DNA from: Cytobacillus gottheilii
Lineage (GTDB): Bacteria; Bacillota; Bacilli; Bacillales; Cytobacillaceae
Assembly: GCF_001636345.1 (NCBI RefSeq)
Contig: NZ_KV440945.1
Span: 1,580,975-1,644,974 of the forward strand
Reading direction: 5' to 3'
Length of the DNA stretch: 64,000 bases
This document shows positions 48,992 through 58,456 of this stretch, piece by piece. Made by a program: the position numbers and the translations under genes. Positions within the stretch are counted from its first letter, which is position 1. Every line of letters begins with the position of its first letter. Below the pieces are notes generated by a model, which was given only the letters and a program-made list of their open reading frames with translations, did no database searches and was not told where the DNA came from.

Positions 48992-49081
48992 ATGGAACTC
49001 ATTGTAGGCTTTCTTAGATTTATAGGAGAAATATGTGCTGCCTTTGCTACGGGTGCCTGGAGCCGTTATCAAGAAAAATAA
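48992..49081 (+). CDS. 29-residue peptide, unknown
   Basis: The peptide starts MELIVGFLRFIGEICAAFA, an amphipathic or membrane helix, and ends SRYQEK. AAAAGGAG ribosome binding site. It precedes a lipoprotein gene by 34 bases, so it could be a leader or a small membrane peptide. Confidence 0.45.
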   Translation: MELIVGFLRFIGEICAAFATGAWSRYQEK

Positions 49082-49115
49082 GGGTAAATATACTAAAAGG
49101 AAGGAAGCGGCTTAT

Positions 49116-49529
49116 ATGAAAAAGATTTTTCTATTTTCATCTATTATGTTATTGCTTATTATTACTGGCTGCCAAGGATCACTGGAGGAAGAGGCTGTGC
49201 AAAGCCGTCCTAACTCAGAAGACGGAGTGAGGGTTGAAACAGAGGAACCAGTATATCCAACATCTGTGGATGAAATTAAAGTGAATATAATGAATGAAAG
49301 TGAAGAAGAATTTTATACGGGTGTGCATGTCTTCTTAGAAAAAAAGGAGGAAGATACATGGTACCAGGTACCGATGAAGGCTGATTCTTTTACAGAGCAA
49401 GCTATAGGGCATCCTGCCCATGAAACTTCTTCCTTAACCTTAAAAGTTAGTGATCTGGATTATAACCTTACTCCTGGAGAATATCGAGCAACAATAGGTG
49501 CTTTGGCCGCGCCATTTAAGGTGGAATGA
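49116..49529 (+). CDS. Lipoprotein with Ig-like domain
   Basis: A 137-residue protein: signal peptide with lipobox LIITGC (Cys at about 18), an acidic linker and a small beta domain (YPTSVDEIKVNIMNESEEEF, LTPGEYRATIG) like the Ig-like fold of Bacillus lipoproteins. Anchored on the outer face of the membrane. Function unknown. Confidence 0.65.
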   Translation: MKKIFLFSSIMLLLIITGCQGSLEEEAVQSRPNSEDGVRVETEEPVYPTSVDEIKVNIMNESEEEFYTGVHVFLEKKEEDTWYQVPMKADSFTEQAIGHPAHETSSLTLKVSDLDYNLTPGEYRATIGALAAPFKVE

Positions 49530-49587
49530 TGAAGGGGATACAATTGCATGTAGTCCTTGCATAGTTCGGCGCTTCCTTTTCAATTAT

Positions 49588-49627
49588 AAAAAGGCTGTGA
49601 CTGTTAAAAGTTCAGCCCCTTTTTTTT
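49588..49627 (+). terminator. Terminator of the lipoprotein gene
   Basis: AAAAAGGCTG and CAGCCCCTTTTT with a 15-base loop and a long T run. Confidence 0.75.
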
Positions 49628-49631
49628 ATGA

Positions 49632-50102
49632 TTACTCTGATATACTTAAAATCACCAAAATGAGACCAGAAAGTAAAAGAGGAGAGGCAATAATCATAGA
49701 TTTCCAAATCCATGAAACCCTGTCACGAATGATGTTAACCAAGAAAAGACCGCTCAGTGCAAATAGATAACGAACATAATAGACTATTTCTCCCTCATTG
49801 CCTAATGGATTTCGCTGCAGGAAAAAGTTAAATGCAATAAAAACGAGTATAACATTCCAGCTCATATGCCATTTTGGATAATAGTGTTTTATGGCTAAGA
49901 ACAAAACTCCATTCGTAAAAATGAAATAAAAATACAGCTGAAGATTATAGAACATGCCAAAAAACGTTCCTTCCATGTACATTTCACCTTGAGAAAAAAA
50001 GGGGATAAACAAAAACAGATGTCCTAAGACATGGTTAATGACAAATACAATCGCTGCTCCAAGCAAACTCTTTTCAAGTAACTCTCTCAAAGGATCCTCC
50101 AA
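49632..50102 (-). CDS. Multi-span membrane protein, unknown
   Basis: A 156-residue protein with about five hydrophobic spans. Convergent with the lipoprotein gene. Nothing in it identifies a family. The 260 bp upstream (to 50363) hold no supported gene. Confidence 0.5.
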   Translation of the reverse strand: MEDPLRELLEKSLLGAAIVFVINHVLGHLFLFIPFFSQGEMYMEGTFFGMFYNLQLYFYFIFTNGVLFLAIKHYYPKWHMSWNVILVFIAFNFFLQRNPLGNEGEIVYYVRYLFALSGLFLVNIIRDRVSWIWKSMIIASPLLLSGLILVILSISE

Positions 50103-50363
50103 AAAAATACTTTTTTCTATATTATTACATTTATGATATTGAAATTGAATTGTTTTTTTGCTTGATTACAACATTCTTTTCTCTATTTAAGAGTATTCTC
50201 CATCTAGTCTACTAACTATTGATACAAGAGCCACATTTTCTAATTTTCCATTTACCATTCCAGCATGAATAACCATTGCCATTTTCTCGATTTTCTCTGT
50301 TCTTTCCACAAGTGTACAAGCAGTTAAGAGAGTAAAAGAATAGGATAGATTGAGGTGATGAAA

Positions 50364-51119
50364 ATGGTGAAAATCTTTATAGATCCTGGTCATGGGGGCA
50401 GTGATCCAGGAGCTGTTGGAAACGGACTGCAGGAGAAGGATTTAACCCTTCAGATTGCCATTAGGATACGGGATATTCTAGGCAGTGAGTATGAAAATGT
50501 TGAACTTAATATGAGCAGAACAGGAGATACAGCTCTTTCATTAAGCAGCCGGACAAATGCGGCCAATGCATGGGGAGCAGATTTTCTTCTATCCATTCAT
50601 ATTAATGCGGGCGGAGGGACAGGTTATGAGGATTTTATTTATCCGAATGTTGGTGCACCGACTGCAACTTACCAAAATATTATTCATGAGGAAGTGATAA
50701 AGGCTGTTGATTTTGCGGACCGCGGCAAGAAGCAGGCGAACTTCCATATGCTTCGCGAGTCAGCGATGCCGGCTTTATTAACTGAAAACGGCTTTATTGA
50801 CAATGCAAATGATGCAGCAAAGTTGGCACAGCCAGCTTTCATAGAAGGAATTGCCAGAGGACATGTCAACGGACTGGCAAGGGCTTTTGGGTTAAAAAAA
50901 AAACAAATAAACCTCTTTAGGGTGCAAATTGGGGCATTCCGAGATAAAGGGAATGCTGATAGTCTAGCAGCACAGGCGAGAAGTGCAGGATTTGAAGCGT
51001 TTGTACTTGCCGAAAATGGATTATATAAGGTTCAGGCTGGGGCCTTTTCTGATAGAAAAAATGCAGAGCAGCTGGTGCAGCATTTAACGGCTGCTGGGTT
51101 TGAAGCGATTATTCTGTAG
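50364..51119 (+). CDS. N-acetylmuramoyl-L-alanine amidase with SPOR repeats (CwlC type)
   Basis: A 251-residue protein with an Amidase_3 domain (IDPGHGGSDPGAVGNG, LSIHINAGGG, LLTENGFIDN: zinc ligands His/Glu/His and catalytic Glu) and two C-terminal SPOR-like repeats (FRVQIGAFRDKGNADSLAAQ, YKVQAGAFSDRKNAEQLVQ). No signal peptide, as in CwlC of B. subtilis, which digests the mother-cell wall late in sporulation. The ATG at 50364 lies 6 bases behind GAGGTG. Confidence 0.88.
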   Translation: MVKIFIDPGHGGSDPGAVGNGLQEKDLTLQIAIRIRDILGSEYENVELNMSRTGDTALSLSSRTNAANAWGADFLLSIHINAGGGTGYEDFIYPNVGAPTATYQNIIHEEVIKAVDFADRGKKQANFHMLRESAMPALLTENGFIDNANDAAKLAQPAFIEGIARGHVNGLARAFGLKKKQINLFRVQIGAFRDKGNADSLAAQARSAGFEAFVLAENGLYKVQAGAFSDRKNAEQLVQHLTAAGFEAIIL

Positions 51120-51137
51120 AGGATTCTGTTCATTTGC

Positions 51138-51178
51138 AAAAAAAGAGTAAAAGCATTTTCGGGCTTTTACTCTTTTTT
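51138..51178. terminator. Bidirectional terminator
   Basis: AAAAAGAGTAAAAGC and GCTTTTACTCTTTTT form a 15-bp stem with A and T runs, serving the amidase and the minus-strand lipoprotein. Confidence 0.85.
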
Positions 51179-51189
51179 CATAAGCTACC

Positions 51190-52176
51190 CTAATTCGAAA
51201 TACTGCCCTTCTCGAGAATGTTTTCCCATGATTCTCCAAAATCTGCTGATTGATAAAGGTCGCGCATGTAGGTTGAAAATGCCAGTGTGCCCTCATTCTT
51301 TTGACTGCCTGTTATATAGGTAATCGGGTTATCATAAGCGAGGAAAGGAATTTCAATACTTGCGCTTTCCATCGTCTCCATGCTGATAGAATGGAATAAA
51401 ACCTTCTCACTTTCTACTGAAGAATAATATAAATGACCTTCTGTAAATGCAAGAGCAGTGACCATGATCTCTTCTGTAATAAGCTCCATATTATTTCCCT
51501 TATCCTCAGAAAGGTAGATACCGCTCCTTGTGGCCATTGCCATCTTATTCGCGTCAGTCGGATGGGCAGCGATCATGCCAAGCGTATCGGCACCAAATCC
51601 ATTTAATGGTACAGGCTCAAATTCAGCATCCTCACCTGCAGAACGGAACAGACCTGGATCCATCTCAGTAGATGCGTCACCGTTTATTCCATAAATTATT
51701 CCGGTTTGATACCCGGCCGTCAGAAAAGGAAACTGTCCCTTTTCCTTAAAAGCAATGTATTCAAGTGTTTCACCTTTATCTGTACTTTTGGCAATTCCCA
51801 ACTTTGCTTCACCTTGCTGGCCGCTTGAAATAAATCCGTCTTCCACCGCATTAAAGCCAAAATAATCATGCTTTTTTGAAGTCGTTTCAAACCAATTGTC
51901 TCCTTTATACATAAGCAAGCCTTGATCTGTTGCAACATATAAAGCGTCATCATTTCCAGGATAGCCTATTCCCTGCAGCTGGGCAATTTCTATATCTGCT
52001 GCTTCCACGATTTCAAATGGTACATCTTCTTCCTCTGTCTCCGGGTTTTCTTGAGCAGGTTCTTCCGTTTCATTGTCGGGTGTTGACGGCTGTTCTGCTT
52101 CATCCTCCGTATTCGTGCAAGCTGCTAAAAAAACGGTTAGCAGCAAAAAAGGGATTAAAAATCGTTTCAAAATCAT
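51190..52176 (-). CDS. Lipoprotein with beta-propeller-like domain
   Basis: A 328-residue protein: signal peptide with lipobox FLAACTN, an acidic Pro/Glu/Thr-rich linker and a repetitive beta domain with BNR-like units (LFRSAGEDAEFEP, SGIYLSEDKGNNM, LYQSADFGESWEN). It probably forms a propeller on the outside of the membrane. Ligand unknown. Confidence 0.7.
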   Translation of the reverse strand: MILKRFLIPFLLLTVFLAACTNTEDEAEQPSTPDNETEEPAQENPETEEEDVPFEIVEAADIEIAQLQGIGYPGNDDALYVATDQGLLMYKGDNWFETTSKKHDYFGFNAVEDGFISSGQQGEAKLGIAKSTDKGETLEYIAFKEKGQFPFLTAGYQTGIIYGINGDASTEMDPGLFRSAGEDAEFEPVPLNGFGADTLGMIAAHPTDANKMAMATRSGIYLSEDKGNNMELITEEIMVTALAFTEGHLYYSSVESEKVLFHSISMETMESASIEIPFLAYDNPITYITGSQKNEGTLAFSTYMRDLYQSADFGESWENILEKGSISN

Positions 52177-52414
52177 CTGTTCACTCCAACTTTCATTTTT
52201 GCTTCATGTCAATGATAGCATAACGATAACCATGTTAAGAAGCAAACATAGCGCCTTCCCATTTTGATCCTTTTAAAAAAAGAAAGTCGTGAAGATAGAA
52301 ATTTCCGAAAAATTAATTTATAATATAGAAAGTATTTCAGCTGCCGAAGTAAAATGAGCTTTTTCAAATAGAGTCAAAGGCAAATGATACATAACGATTT
52401 TAGGAGGCTTTGAA

Positions 52415-54214
52415 ATGACAACAAAAACATATTCAGAGGTTTGGGATTTAGATGTATTTTTTAAAGGCGGAAGTGAATCTGAGGAATTTACAGCACATCT
52501 TAATGAAACGGAAGAACAAATAGAACAGTTTAAACAATCTGTACAGGGCTGGGAACCTTCGAACGAAGCAAGTGAAAGCAGTCAGCTGATCGAACTTTTG
52601 AAGAAGTTTGAAGAAACATCGAAGAAAATTAGACAGGCGGGAGCATTTGTCAGCTGTTTAGAAGCACAGAATACAGAAGACAAGGCAGCGAACAAACATC
52701 GTGCTACAGTGACACTTCTAAGTGCAGCATTTCAATCGGTGCTAACTGGTTTTGATGAAAAATTGACATCATTTGACCAAAATGTTTGGGAAGACATTTT
52801 ACAAACAGAAGGATTATCTGAATTGTCATTTGTTCTGACAGAACGCCGTGAAAAAGCAGCGGAGAAGTTATCTGAGAAGGAAGAATCCTTAATCAATGCG
52901 CTTGGTGTTGATGGTTATCACGGCTGGAGCCAAATGTATGATGTGATTGTTCGAACAGTTAAGGTTCCATTCACAGAAAACGGCGAGGAGAAACTTTTGT
53001 CTGTTGGGCAGGCGTCCAATAAATTTTCCAGCCCGGATCGTGAAGTGAGAAAAGCTGTATTCAAGAGCTGGGAAGAGGCATGGGGAGAAAAGGCAGATTA
53101 CTTGTCCAAAACATTAAACCACTTGGCTGGCTTCCGCTTAACGGTCTATGATAAACGCGGCTGGGAGGATCCATTGAAAGAGCCATTAGCGATTAACCGT
53201 ATGGAAAAGGCTACACTTGATTCCATGTGGAATGTGATTTCAAGCTATAAAGCTCCTTTCGTAAAGTTTCTTGAAAGAAAGGCACAATTGCTCGGATTGG
53301 AAAAGTTGAGCTGGTATGATCTTGATGCTCCGCTTGGCGAGACAGAAACGAAGGTTTCTTATCAGGAGGGTGCACAATTTATCCTCGATCATTTCAGCAA
53401 ATTTGGGGAGGAAATGACTTCCTATTCAAGAACGGCATTTGAAGATAGCTATATCGAAGCAGAAGACCGTGCTGGAAAGAGACCTGGCGGGTTCTGTACA
53501 TTCTTCCCGGAAACTGGCCAATCTCGTATTTTCATGACATACTCCGGGACACCTTCTAATATCTCAACACTTGCACACGAGCTGGGACATGGTTTCCATT
53601 CATACGCGATGAGAGATGTTCATACACTGAACCGCAGTTATGCAATGAATGTAGCTGAAACAGCATCCACATTTGCTGAGATGATTGTCAGCGATGCAGC
53701 GGTGAAGAATGCACAGTCAGAGGAAGAAAAGCTTTCTCTTTTAGAAGATAAAATTCAGCGTTCTGTTGCACTGCTGATGAATATTCATGCTCGTTTCTTG
53801 TTTGAAACACGTTTTTATGAAGAAAGAAAAAGCGGCATGGTGAGCACGGAAAGAATTAGTGAACTAATGCTTGAAGCTCAGAAGGAAGCCTATGCAGGTG
53901 CATTGGATGAGTACCACCCAACATTCTGGGCATCTAAGCTTCACTTTTATATCACAGGTGTTCCTTTCTACAACTTCCCGTACACATTCGGCTATCTCTT
54001 CTCTCTTGGCATCTATGCGCAGGCAATTGAAGAAGGAGCTGGCTACGAGGAAAAATATATTGACTTATTAAAGGATTCTGCATCAATGAAAGTAGAAGAC
54101 CTGGCACAAAAGCATTTAAACACAGACTTAACAAAACCTGATTTCTGGGAAAAAGCTGTTCAGCTATGTGTAGATGATGTAGAAGAATTCCTAGCACTAA
54201 CAGAAAAGAAATAA
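52415..54214 (+). CDS. pepF: Oligoendopeptidase F-type M3 peptidase
   Basis: A 599-residue zinc peptidase with TLAHELGHGFHSYAM (HExxH), RPGGFCTFFP, MNVAETASTFAEMIVSD and FYNFPYTFGYLFSLGIY. Length and motifs match the oligoendopeptidase F clade. Its ATG follows TTAGGAGG. Its terminator is the site behind which the group II intron is inserted. Confidence 0.9.
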   Translation: MTTKTYSEVWDLDVFFKGGSESEEFTAHLNETEEQIEQFKQSVQGWEPSNEASESSQLIELLKKFEETSKKIRQAGAFVSCLEAQNTEDKAANKHRATVTLLSAAFQSVLTGFDEKLTSFDQNVWEDILQTEGLSELSFVLTERREKAAEKLSEKEESLINALGVDGYHGWSQMYDVIVRTVKVPFTENGEEKLLSVGQASNKFSSPDREVRKAVFKSWEEAWGEKADYLSKTLNHLAGFRLTVYDKRGWEDPLKEPLAINRMEKATLDSMWNVISSYKAPFVKFLERKAQLLGLEKLSWYDLDAPLGETETKVSYQEGAQFILDHFSKFGEEMTSYSRTAFEDSYIEAEDRAGKRPGGFCTFFPETGQSRIFMTYSGTPSNISTLAHELGHGFHSYAMRDVHTLNRSYAMNVAETASTFAEMIVSDAAVKNAQSEEEKLSLLEDKIQRSVALLMNIHARFLFETRFYEERKSGMVSTERISELMLEAQKEAYAGALDEYHPTFWASKLHFYITGVPFYNFPYTFGYLFSLGIYAQAIEEGAGYEEKYIDLLKDSASMKVEDLAQKHLNTDLTKPDFWEKAVQLCVDDVEEFLALTEKK

Positions 54215-54222
54215 CATCTGCA

Positions 54223-54253
54223 AAAAAAACCGCTCTATGAGGGCGGTTTTTTG
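54223..54253 (+). terminator. Terminator of pepF
   Basis: AAACCGCTC and GGGCGGTTTTTT pair around TATGA. The intron begins 6 bases behind it. Confidence 0.8.
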
Positions 54254-54258
54254 TTATT

Positions 54259-56149
54259 GTGTGCCCGGCATGGGTGCAGGCTCTAGGGTGCGAGTCCCGA
54301 ACGGCGAAGGCAGTAGTAGCCGTAGCTTAAGACAAGGATATGCGGGGTGACCCTCCTATCTGAAGGAAGTCGGCGGCAAACTTCCGCTCTGAGGAACACG
54401 AATCTCATATGAGGCTAGATGACATTGGGTGAGTCTGCAATACAAGACAAAGTCCATACTGCCAAAGGTGTCACATAGTAAATGAGGCGGAGACATGGAA
54501 GGAAAGTCTGTACTCTTACCCGGGGAGAACCTGTCGATATGCCGTACTCATGCGGTAAGCCTATCCGTGAGGATAAGTTGAACGACAGGCGTCAGCAGAA
54601 GCCATAGTACTTATTCGCTTAAGAGGATAAGGAAGGGCTGAACCGGTTATGGAAAATAGGAACTAGGCGTATCTTTCCATTCGATGAAACAGAAAACATA
54701 GTACCTGTTTAATGAAAGAAACGGTGAATCCGCGGGGGTCATTAAACAGGGTGGAGAATGAAAAGGACACAAACAGAACACCTATTTACGCGGGAGGTTA
54801 TATCAATGTTAATGGAACGAATCATGTCACGGGAAAACCTACTTAATGCGATTAAAAGAGTAGAAAAGAATAAGGGAAAACATGGAGTGGACGAAATGCC
54901 CGTCACTGCTCTTCGTGGACATATTATGCTCAACTGGAGCGAACTGCGAAAATCCCTCTTCGAGGGAACCTATATCCCATCCCCCGTCCGTCGAGTCGAA
55001 ATCCCGAAACCAGACGGCAAAGGGAAGAGGAAACTGGGAATCCCAACCGTGACAGACCGTTTCATTCAACAAGCAATCACCCAAGTGCTTACCAGAATGT
55101 ATGACCCTAGTTTCTCTGAATGTAGCTTCGGCTTTCGCCCTAACAGGCGAGCGCACCAGGCTGTTAAATTAGCCCAAAGCTATATAGAAGAGGGTTATCG
55201 ATGGGTAGTCGACATTGACCTTGAAAAGTTCTTTGACAAGGTTAACCACGATAGATTAATGAGTAAATTAGCCATGAGGATAAAGGATAGTACTCTCCTC
55301 AAACTAATAAGACGGTTCTTAACCTCTGGTGTTATGGAAGGCGGACTTGTCAGTCCTAACCTTGAGGGGACACCGCAAGGTGGACCTTTAAGCCCTTTAC
55401 TTTCGAATATTGTGTTGGATGAACTGGATAAAGAACTGGAGCGCAGAGGACATCGCTTTGTCCGCTACGCCGATGATTGTAATATCTATGTGAAATCTAA
55501 AAGAGCTGGAGAAAGAGTTATGAAGGCAATGACCCATTTTATCGAGAGGAATCTTAAACTGAAGGTTAACAAGGATAAAAGTGCTGTAGACCGCCCTTGG
55601 AAAAGGAAATTTCTTGGGTTCAGTTTTACAAGTAATCTAAAACCGAAGGTGAGAATATCTCCCCAATCAGTTAAACGGTTTAAAGATAAAATAAGAAAGC
55701 TTACAAGCAGACGAAGGTCAATTGCCATGGAAGATAGGATTCATAACCTTAACCAATATCTAGTGGGATGGGTTAATTATTATCATTTAGCAGATACCCG
55801 TTCAGTAATCGCAAAACTCGAAGGATGGCTTAATCGAAGGTTAAGAATGATTCGATGGAAGGAATGGAAACTTCCCCAAACGAAGGTCAAGAAACTTATT
55901 AAACTAGGTGTTTCGAAAGGGAAAGCATATGAATGGGGAAATACAAGAAAGGCTTATTGGAGGATATCCAAAAGTCCAATTCTTCATAAAACATTAGGGA
56001 AAGCCTACTGGCTTTCCCTTGGGTTAAAAAGTATTTCTGCTAGATATGACTTACAGCGTTCGACTTAATCGGAACCGCCGTATACGGAACCGTACGTACG
56101 GTGGTGTGAGAGGGATAAATGGAGGTTAATCGCCTCCCCCTATCTCAAT
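54259..56149 (+). mobile_element. Group II intron
   Basis: The 5' end GTGTGCCCGGCATGGGTGCA is the typical start of bacterial group II introns. A long structured leader precedes the reverse transcriptase gene. Domain V-like sequence (CCGTATACGGAACCGTACGT, about 56070-56112) and a domain VI stem (GGAGGTTAATCGCCTCC) follow. The 3' end is placed after CTATCTCAAT by analogy (plus or minus a few bases). It sits directly behind a terminator, as group IIC introns do, but I do not assign a class. Confidence 0.85.
54758..56068 (+). CDS. ltrA: Group II intron reverse transcriptase/maturase
   Basis: A 436-residue protein with reverse transcriptase motifs (VTDRFIQQAITQVL, SFGFRPNRRAHQAV, WVVDIDLEKFFDKVNHDRL, GTPQGGPLSPLLSNIVLDEL, RYADDCNIY) and a maturase (X) domain with GWVNYYHLAD. 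No obvious HNH endonuclease domain is present. It splices the intron and copies it into new sites. An internal ATG at 54806 behind GGGAGG is an alternative start. Confidence 0.92.
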   Translation: MKRTQTEHLFTREVISMLMERIMSRENLLNAIKRVEKNKGKHGVDEMPVTALRGHIMLNWSELRKSLFEGTYIPSPVRRVEIPKPDGKGKRKLGIPTVTDRFIQQAITQVLTRMYDPSFSECSFGFRPNRRAHQAVKLAQSYIEEGYRWVVDIDLEKFFDKVNHDRLMSKLAMRIKDSTLLKLIRRFLTSGVMEGGLVSPNLEGTPQGGPLSPLLSNIVLDELDKELERRGHRFVRYADDCNIYVKSKRAGERVMKAMTHFIERNLKLKVNKDKSAVDRPWKRKFLGFSFTSNLKPKVRISPQSVKRFKDKIRKLTSRRRSIAMEDRIHNLNQYLVGWVNYYHLADTRSVIAKLEGWLNRRLRMIRWKEWKLPQTKVKKLIKLGVSKGKAYEWGNTRKAYWRISKSPILHKTLGKAYWLSLGLKSISARYDLQRST

Positions 56150-56175
56150 TCACCAAGCTTATGGGTAAAAGAAAT

Positions 56176-56718
56176 TCAGCGGATTTTCTTTACTTTCATC
56201 GTACTGACCATCATGAAAGATAAGATTATGGTGAAAGATAAATAGAAGACTGGGGGTATATGTAAAATCATCAGCATGCTCAGCGCTGCAAAGAGACCAG
56301 CAGCGGTAATTGGCAATCCAATAAAATACTCATCTTGATGGATCAGATGGTAACGTGCAAGGCGAATCGCCCCGCAGCATGTATACATCATGGTGAAAAC
56401 CATACCAGTGACACCAAATTCATAAAGAATTCCCTGATATAATAATAGTGCTGGTGCTATACCAAATGATATAATATCACTCATGGAATCCAATTGTTTT
56501 CCGAACTCAGATTGAATCTGAAGTTTCCTTGCCAGCATCCCATCAAGAAAATCTAAGAGAGCAGCCAAAACAATGAACAAAATTCCAATTGAAATCTGCT
56601 CATTCATAATGAATATACAAGCAATACTTCCACTGCTAAGATTCAATAAAGTGAATATATTTGCGATTTGAGACCTGAATCTTTTCCATAAATGGTGGCT
56701 GCTTTGAAATGAAAGCAT
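56176..56718 (-). CDS. pssA: CDP-diacylglycerol-serine O-phosphatidyltransferase
   Basis: A 180-residue membrane enzyme with the CDP-alcohol phosphotransferase motif DFLDGMLARKLQ ... GKQLDSMSD (D-x2-DG-x2-AR-x8-G-x3-D-x3-D) and several spans. It makes phosphatidylserine, the substrate of the neighbouring Psd. Here the two genes are divergent. Confidence 0.92.
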   Translation of the reverse strand: MLSFQSSHHLWKRFRSQIANIFTLLNLSSGSIACIFIMNEQISIGILFIVLAALLDFLDGMLARKLQIQSEFGKQLDSMSDIISFGIAPALLLYQGILYEFGVTGMVFTMMYTCCGAIRLARYHLIHQDEYFIGLPITAAGLFAALSMLMILHIPPVFYLSFTIILSFMMVSTMKVKKIR

Positions 56719-56938
56719 CTTTTCACTCCTTTGAATAAGAAAAGCGCAAGCGCTTTGAACACATTACATAAGACCTTTTAACAACGAATACAATTGTCCT
56801 TATATAATAAATATTTTAAAGACTGTTATTTTATACGGTTTAAAAGCAGCAAAGTTTCAGGATGCTGCTATGCTTATTTTGTATATAGCTGCTGATTTTA
56901 GGCAGGATGACTTAATGACAAGAGATTGGAGCTAAAAG

Positions 56939-57736
56939 ATGAAACAACCTATCTATCGCTTTTTGATTGAACTGACTAATGGCAGAATTACGTCCTATCT
57001 TCTTCAAAAATTTGCTCGGTCAAAGCTTAGCAGATTTGTAATTCCTTCATTTTCAAAAACCTATAAAATTAATGAACAGGAAATGGAAAAAGAACGAAAA
57101 GAATATCAATCGCTGCATGATTTTTTTATCCGTAAGCTGAAAACAAATGCGCGGATCACACATGCTGCAGAAGAATCAGTTGTTAGTCCGGTGGATGCGG
57201 TCATTGAAGATATCGGCATGATTGAAAGCACGCGTGAGATTGTTGTTAAAGGAAAAACCTATTCAATCAGTGAGATGCTGGGAAGCAAAGAGAAAGCGGA
57301 TGTTTATGCTGGCGGGGAGTATATGATTTTATATTTAAGTCCCAGTCATTATCATCGCATTCATAGTCCTGTTACAGGAACGGTCCTTGAACAATGGACC
57401 TTGGGCCGTAAATCATATCCAGTCAATCGATTGGGACTTAAATATGGCAGGGATACGTTATCGAAAAATTATCGGACAATCACTGAAATTCAGCATGAAG
57501 AAGGAAAGCTTGCGGTCATTAAGGTGGGAGCGATGTTTGTCAATTCAATTGAAACAACTCATAATGGGGACATGCTCGAAAAAGGGAAGGAAATGGCTTA
57601 CTTTACATTCGGATCTACCGTTATTCTCTTGTTTGAAAAAGATACCTTTATACTTGATCAGGGCATTAAAGCACCTTTCAACATTCAAGCAGGAAAGAGA
57701 ATTGGCGATATAGTCCATCAATCTGTCCAAGTTTAA
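56939..57736 (+). CDS. psd: Phosphatidylserine decarboxylase proenzyme
   Basis: A 265-residue protein with the self-cleavage site FGST near residue 225, from which the pyruvoyl group is made, and conserved HYHRIHSPVTG. It converts phosphatidylserine to phosphatidylethanolamine. Its length is normal for Bacillus Psd. The ATG follows GATTGGAGC with a modest ribosome binding site. Confidence 0.93.
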   Translation: MKQPIYRFLIELTNGRITSYLLQKFARSKLSRFVIPSFSKTYKINEQEMEKERKEYQSLHDFFIRKLKTNARITHAAEESVVSPVDAVIEDIGMIESTREIVVKGKTYSISEMLGSKEKADVYAGGEYMILYLSPSHYHRIHSPVTGTVLEQWTLGRKSYPVNRLGLKYGRDTLSKNYRTITEIQHEEGKLAVIKVGAMFVNSIETTHNGDMLEKGKEMAYFTFGSTVILLFEKDTFILDQGIKAPFNIQAGKRIGDIVHQSVQV

Positions 57737-57742
57737 TTATAG

Positions 57743-57775
57743 AAAAAAATAAAAGCCCTTTAAAAAAGGGCTTGT
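57743..57775 (-). terminator. Terminator of sda
   Basis: AAGCCCTT and AAGGGCTT pair around a short A/T loop, and on the minus strand are followed by a T-rich run. It may also slow transcription leaving psd. Confidence 0.75.
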
Positions 57776-57796
57776 CCAATTTACAAGTAGCAGACT

Positions 57797-57937
57797 TTAA
57801 GATGAAGCTTTAATCTGGTTTGTTAAAGATCTCCGGTGGATTTCCGTTTCAATTAATCGAATAAAGTCTGGGGAAAGTCGAAGTTCTTTTGCTTTATGAT
57901 ACGACTCTATGAGCAGGTCATCTGACAGTTTGCGCAA
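57797..57937 (-). CDS. sda: Sporulation checkpoint protein Sda
   Basis: A 46-residue protein starting [20 protein letters not shown] and ending in SS, the same length as B. subtilis Sda and very similar, including the helical hairpin ([17 protein letters not shown]). Sda blocks autophosphorylation of sporulation kinases such as KinA while replication is in progress or damaged. It starts at a TTG, with GGAGGTGAG upstream. It lies beside yqeG as in B. subtilis, and DnaA boxes lie upstream. Confidence 0.93.
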   Translation of the reverse strand: MRKLSDDLLIESYHKAKELRLSPDFIRLIETEIHRRSLTNQIKASS

Positions 57938-58062
57938 AGTTGACTCACCTCCAAAAGTGGGCTTTAAATCGTTCTATGTAACTGGATTTAAACATATATT
58001 TAGTAGGTAATTGTGTTGTACCCTTACTTTACCAAATTTAAACACACGGAACAACCGTTCGG

Positions 58063-58161
58063 TTATCCACAGTCAGTGGTGGATAACCTGTGATTATTTT
58101 GTTTATATATGGGAAAATGATAACTGTATCATAGTGTATAATGTGAATAAAGTTATCCACA
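58063..58161. promoter_or_regulatory. DnaA-box cluster upstream of sda
   Basis: Perfect TTATCCACA boxes at 58063-58071 and 58153-58161 and an inverted one-mismatch box (GGTGGATAA) at 58078-58086. In B. subtilis DnaA activates sda directly, so this cluster probably ties sporulation to replication starts. The remaining DNA to 58456 shows no supported gene. Confidence 0.85.
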
Positions 58162-58456
58162 AATTCGAAGCTGAAAATTTTGTCGAAAAGTATTTGCCTT
58201 AATTTATAAATGTACGGAAATTTGTTCTCCTTATGGGAAACATTTTTTATGCAAAAGATATAATGAGGATCTTTAAAGATCGGATTAGATAAATGGAAGA
58301 AACTAAGAGAGTAATGTGAAGAGGAATCTGGATAGTGAATGCTATCAAGCAGATATCAGAACATATCCTTAAAGCTTTATAACGCTTTAGAAATATATTG
58401 ACCATCACCAGATGATGTGACATAGTAATGCAGAATAAGAAAATTGAGGTGTGACA

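Noticed and set aside
49498-49770. 90-codon frame over the lipoprotein terminator
   Set aside because: It crosses a strong terminator and overlaps the membrane protein gene on the other strand; no ribosome binding site.
47070-54214. The two M3 peptidases as a recent tandem duplication
   Set aside because: They differ in length (565 and 599), motif context and orientation and are separated by six genes.
58011-58202. 63-codon plus-strand frame upstream of yqeG
   Set aside because: It runs through the DnaA boxes upstream of sda, has no ribosome binding site and codes for an unlikely composition.
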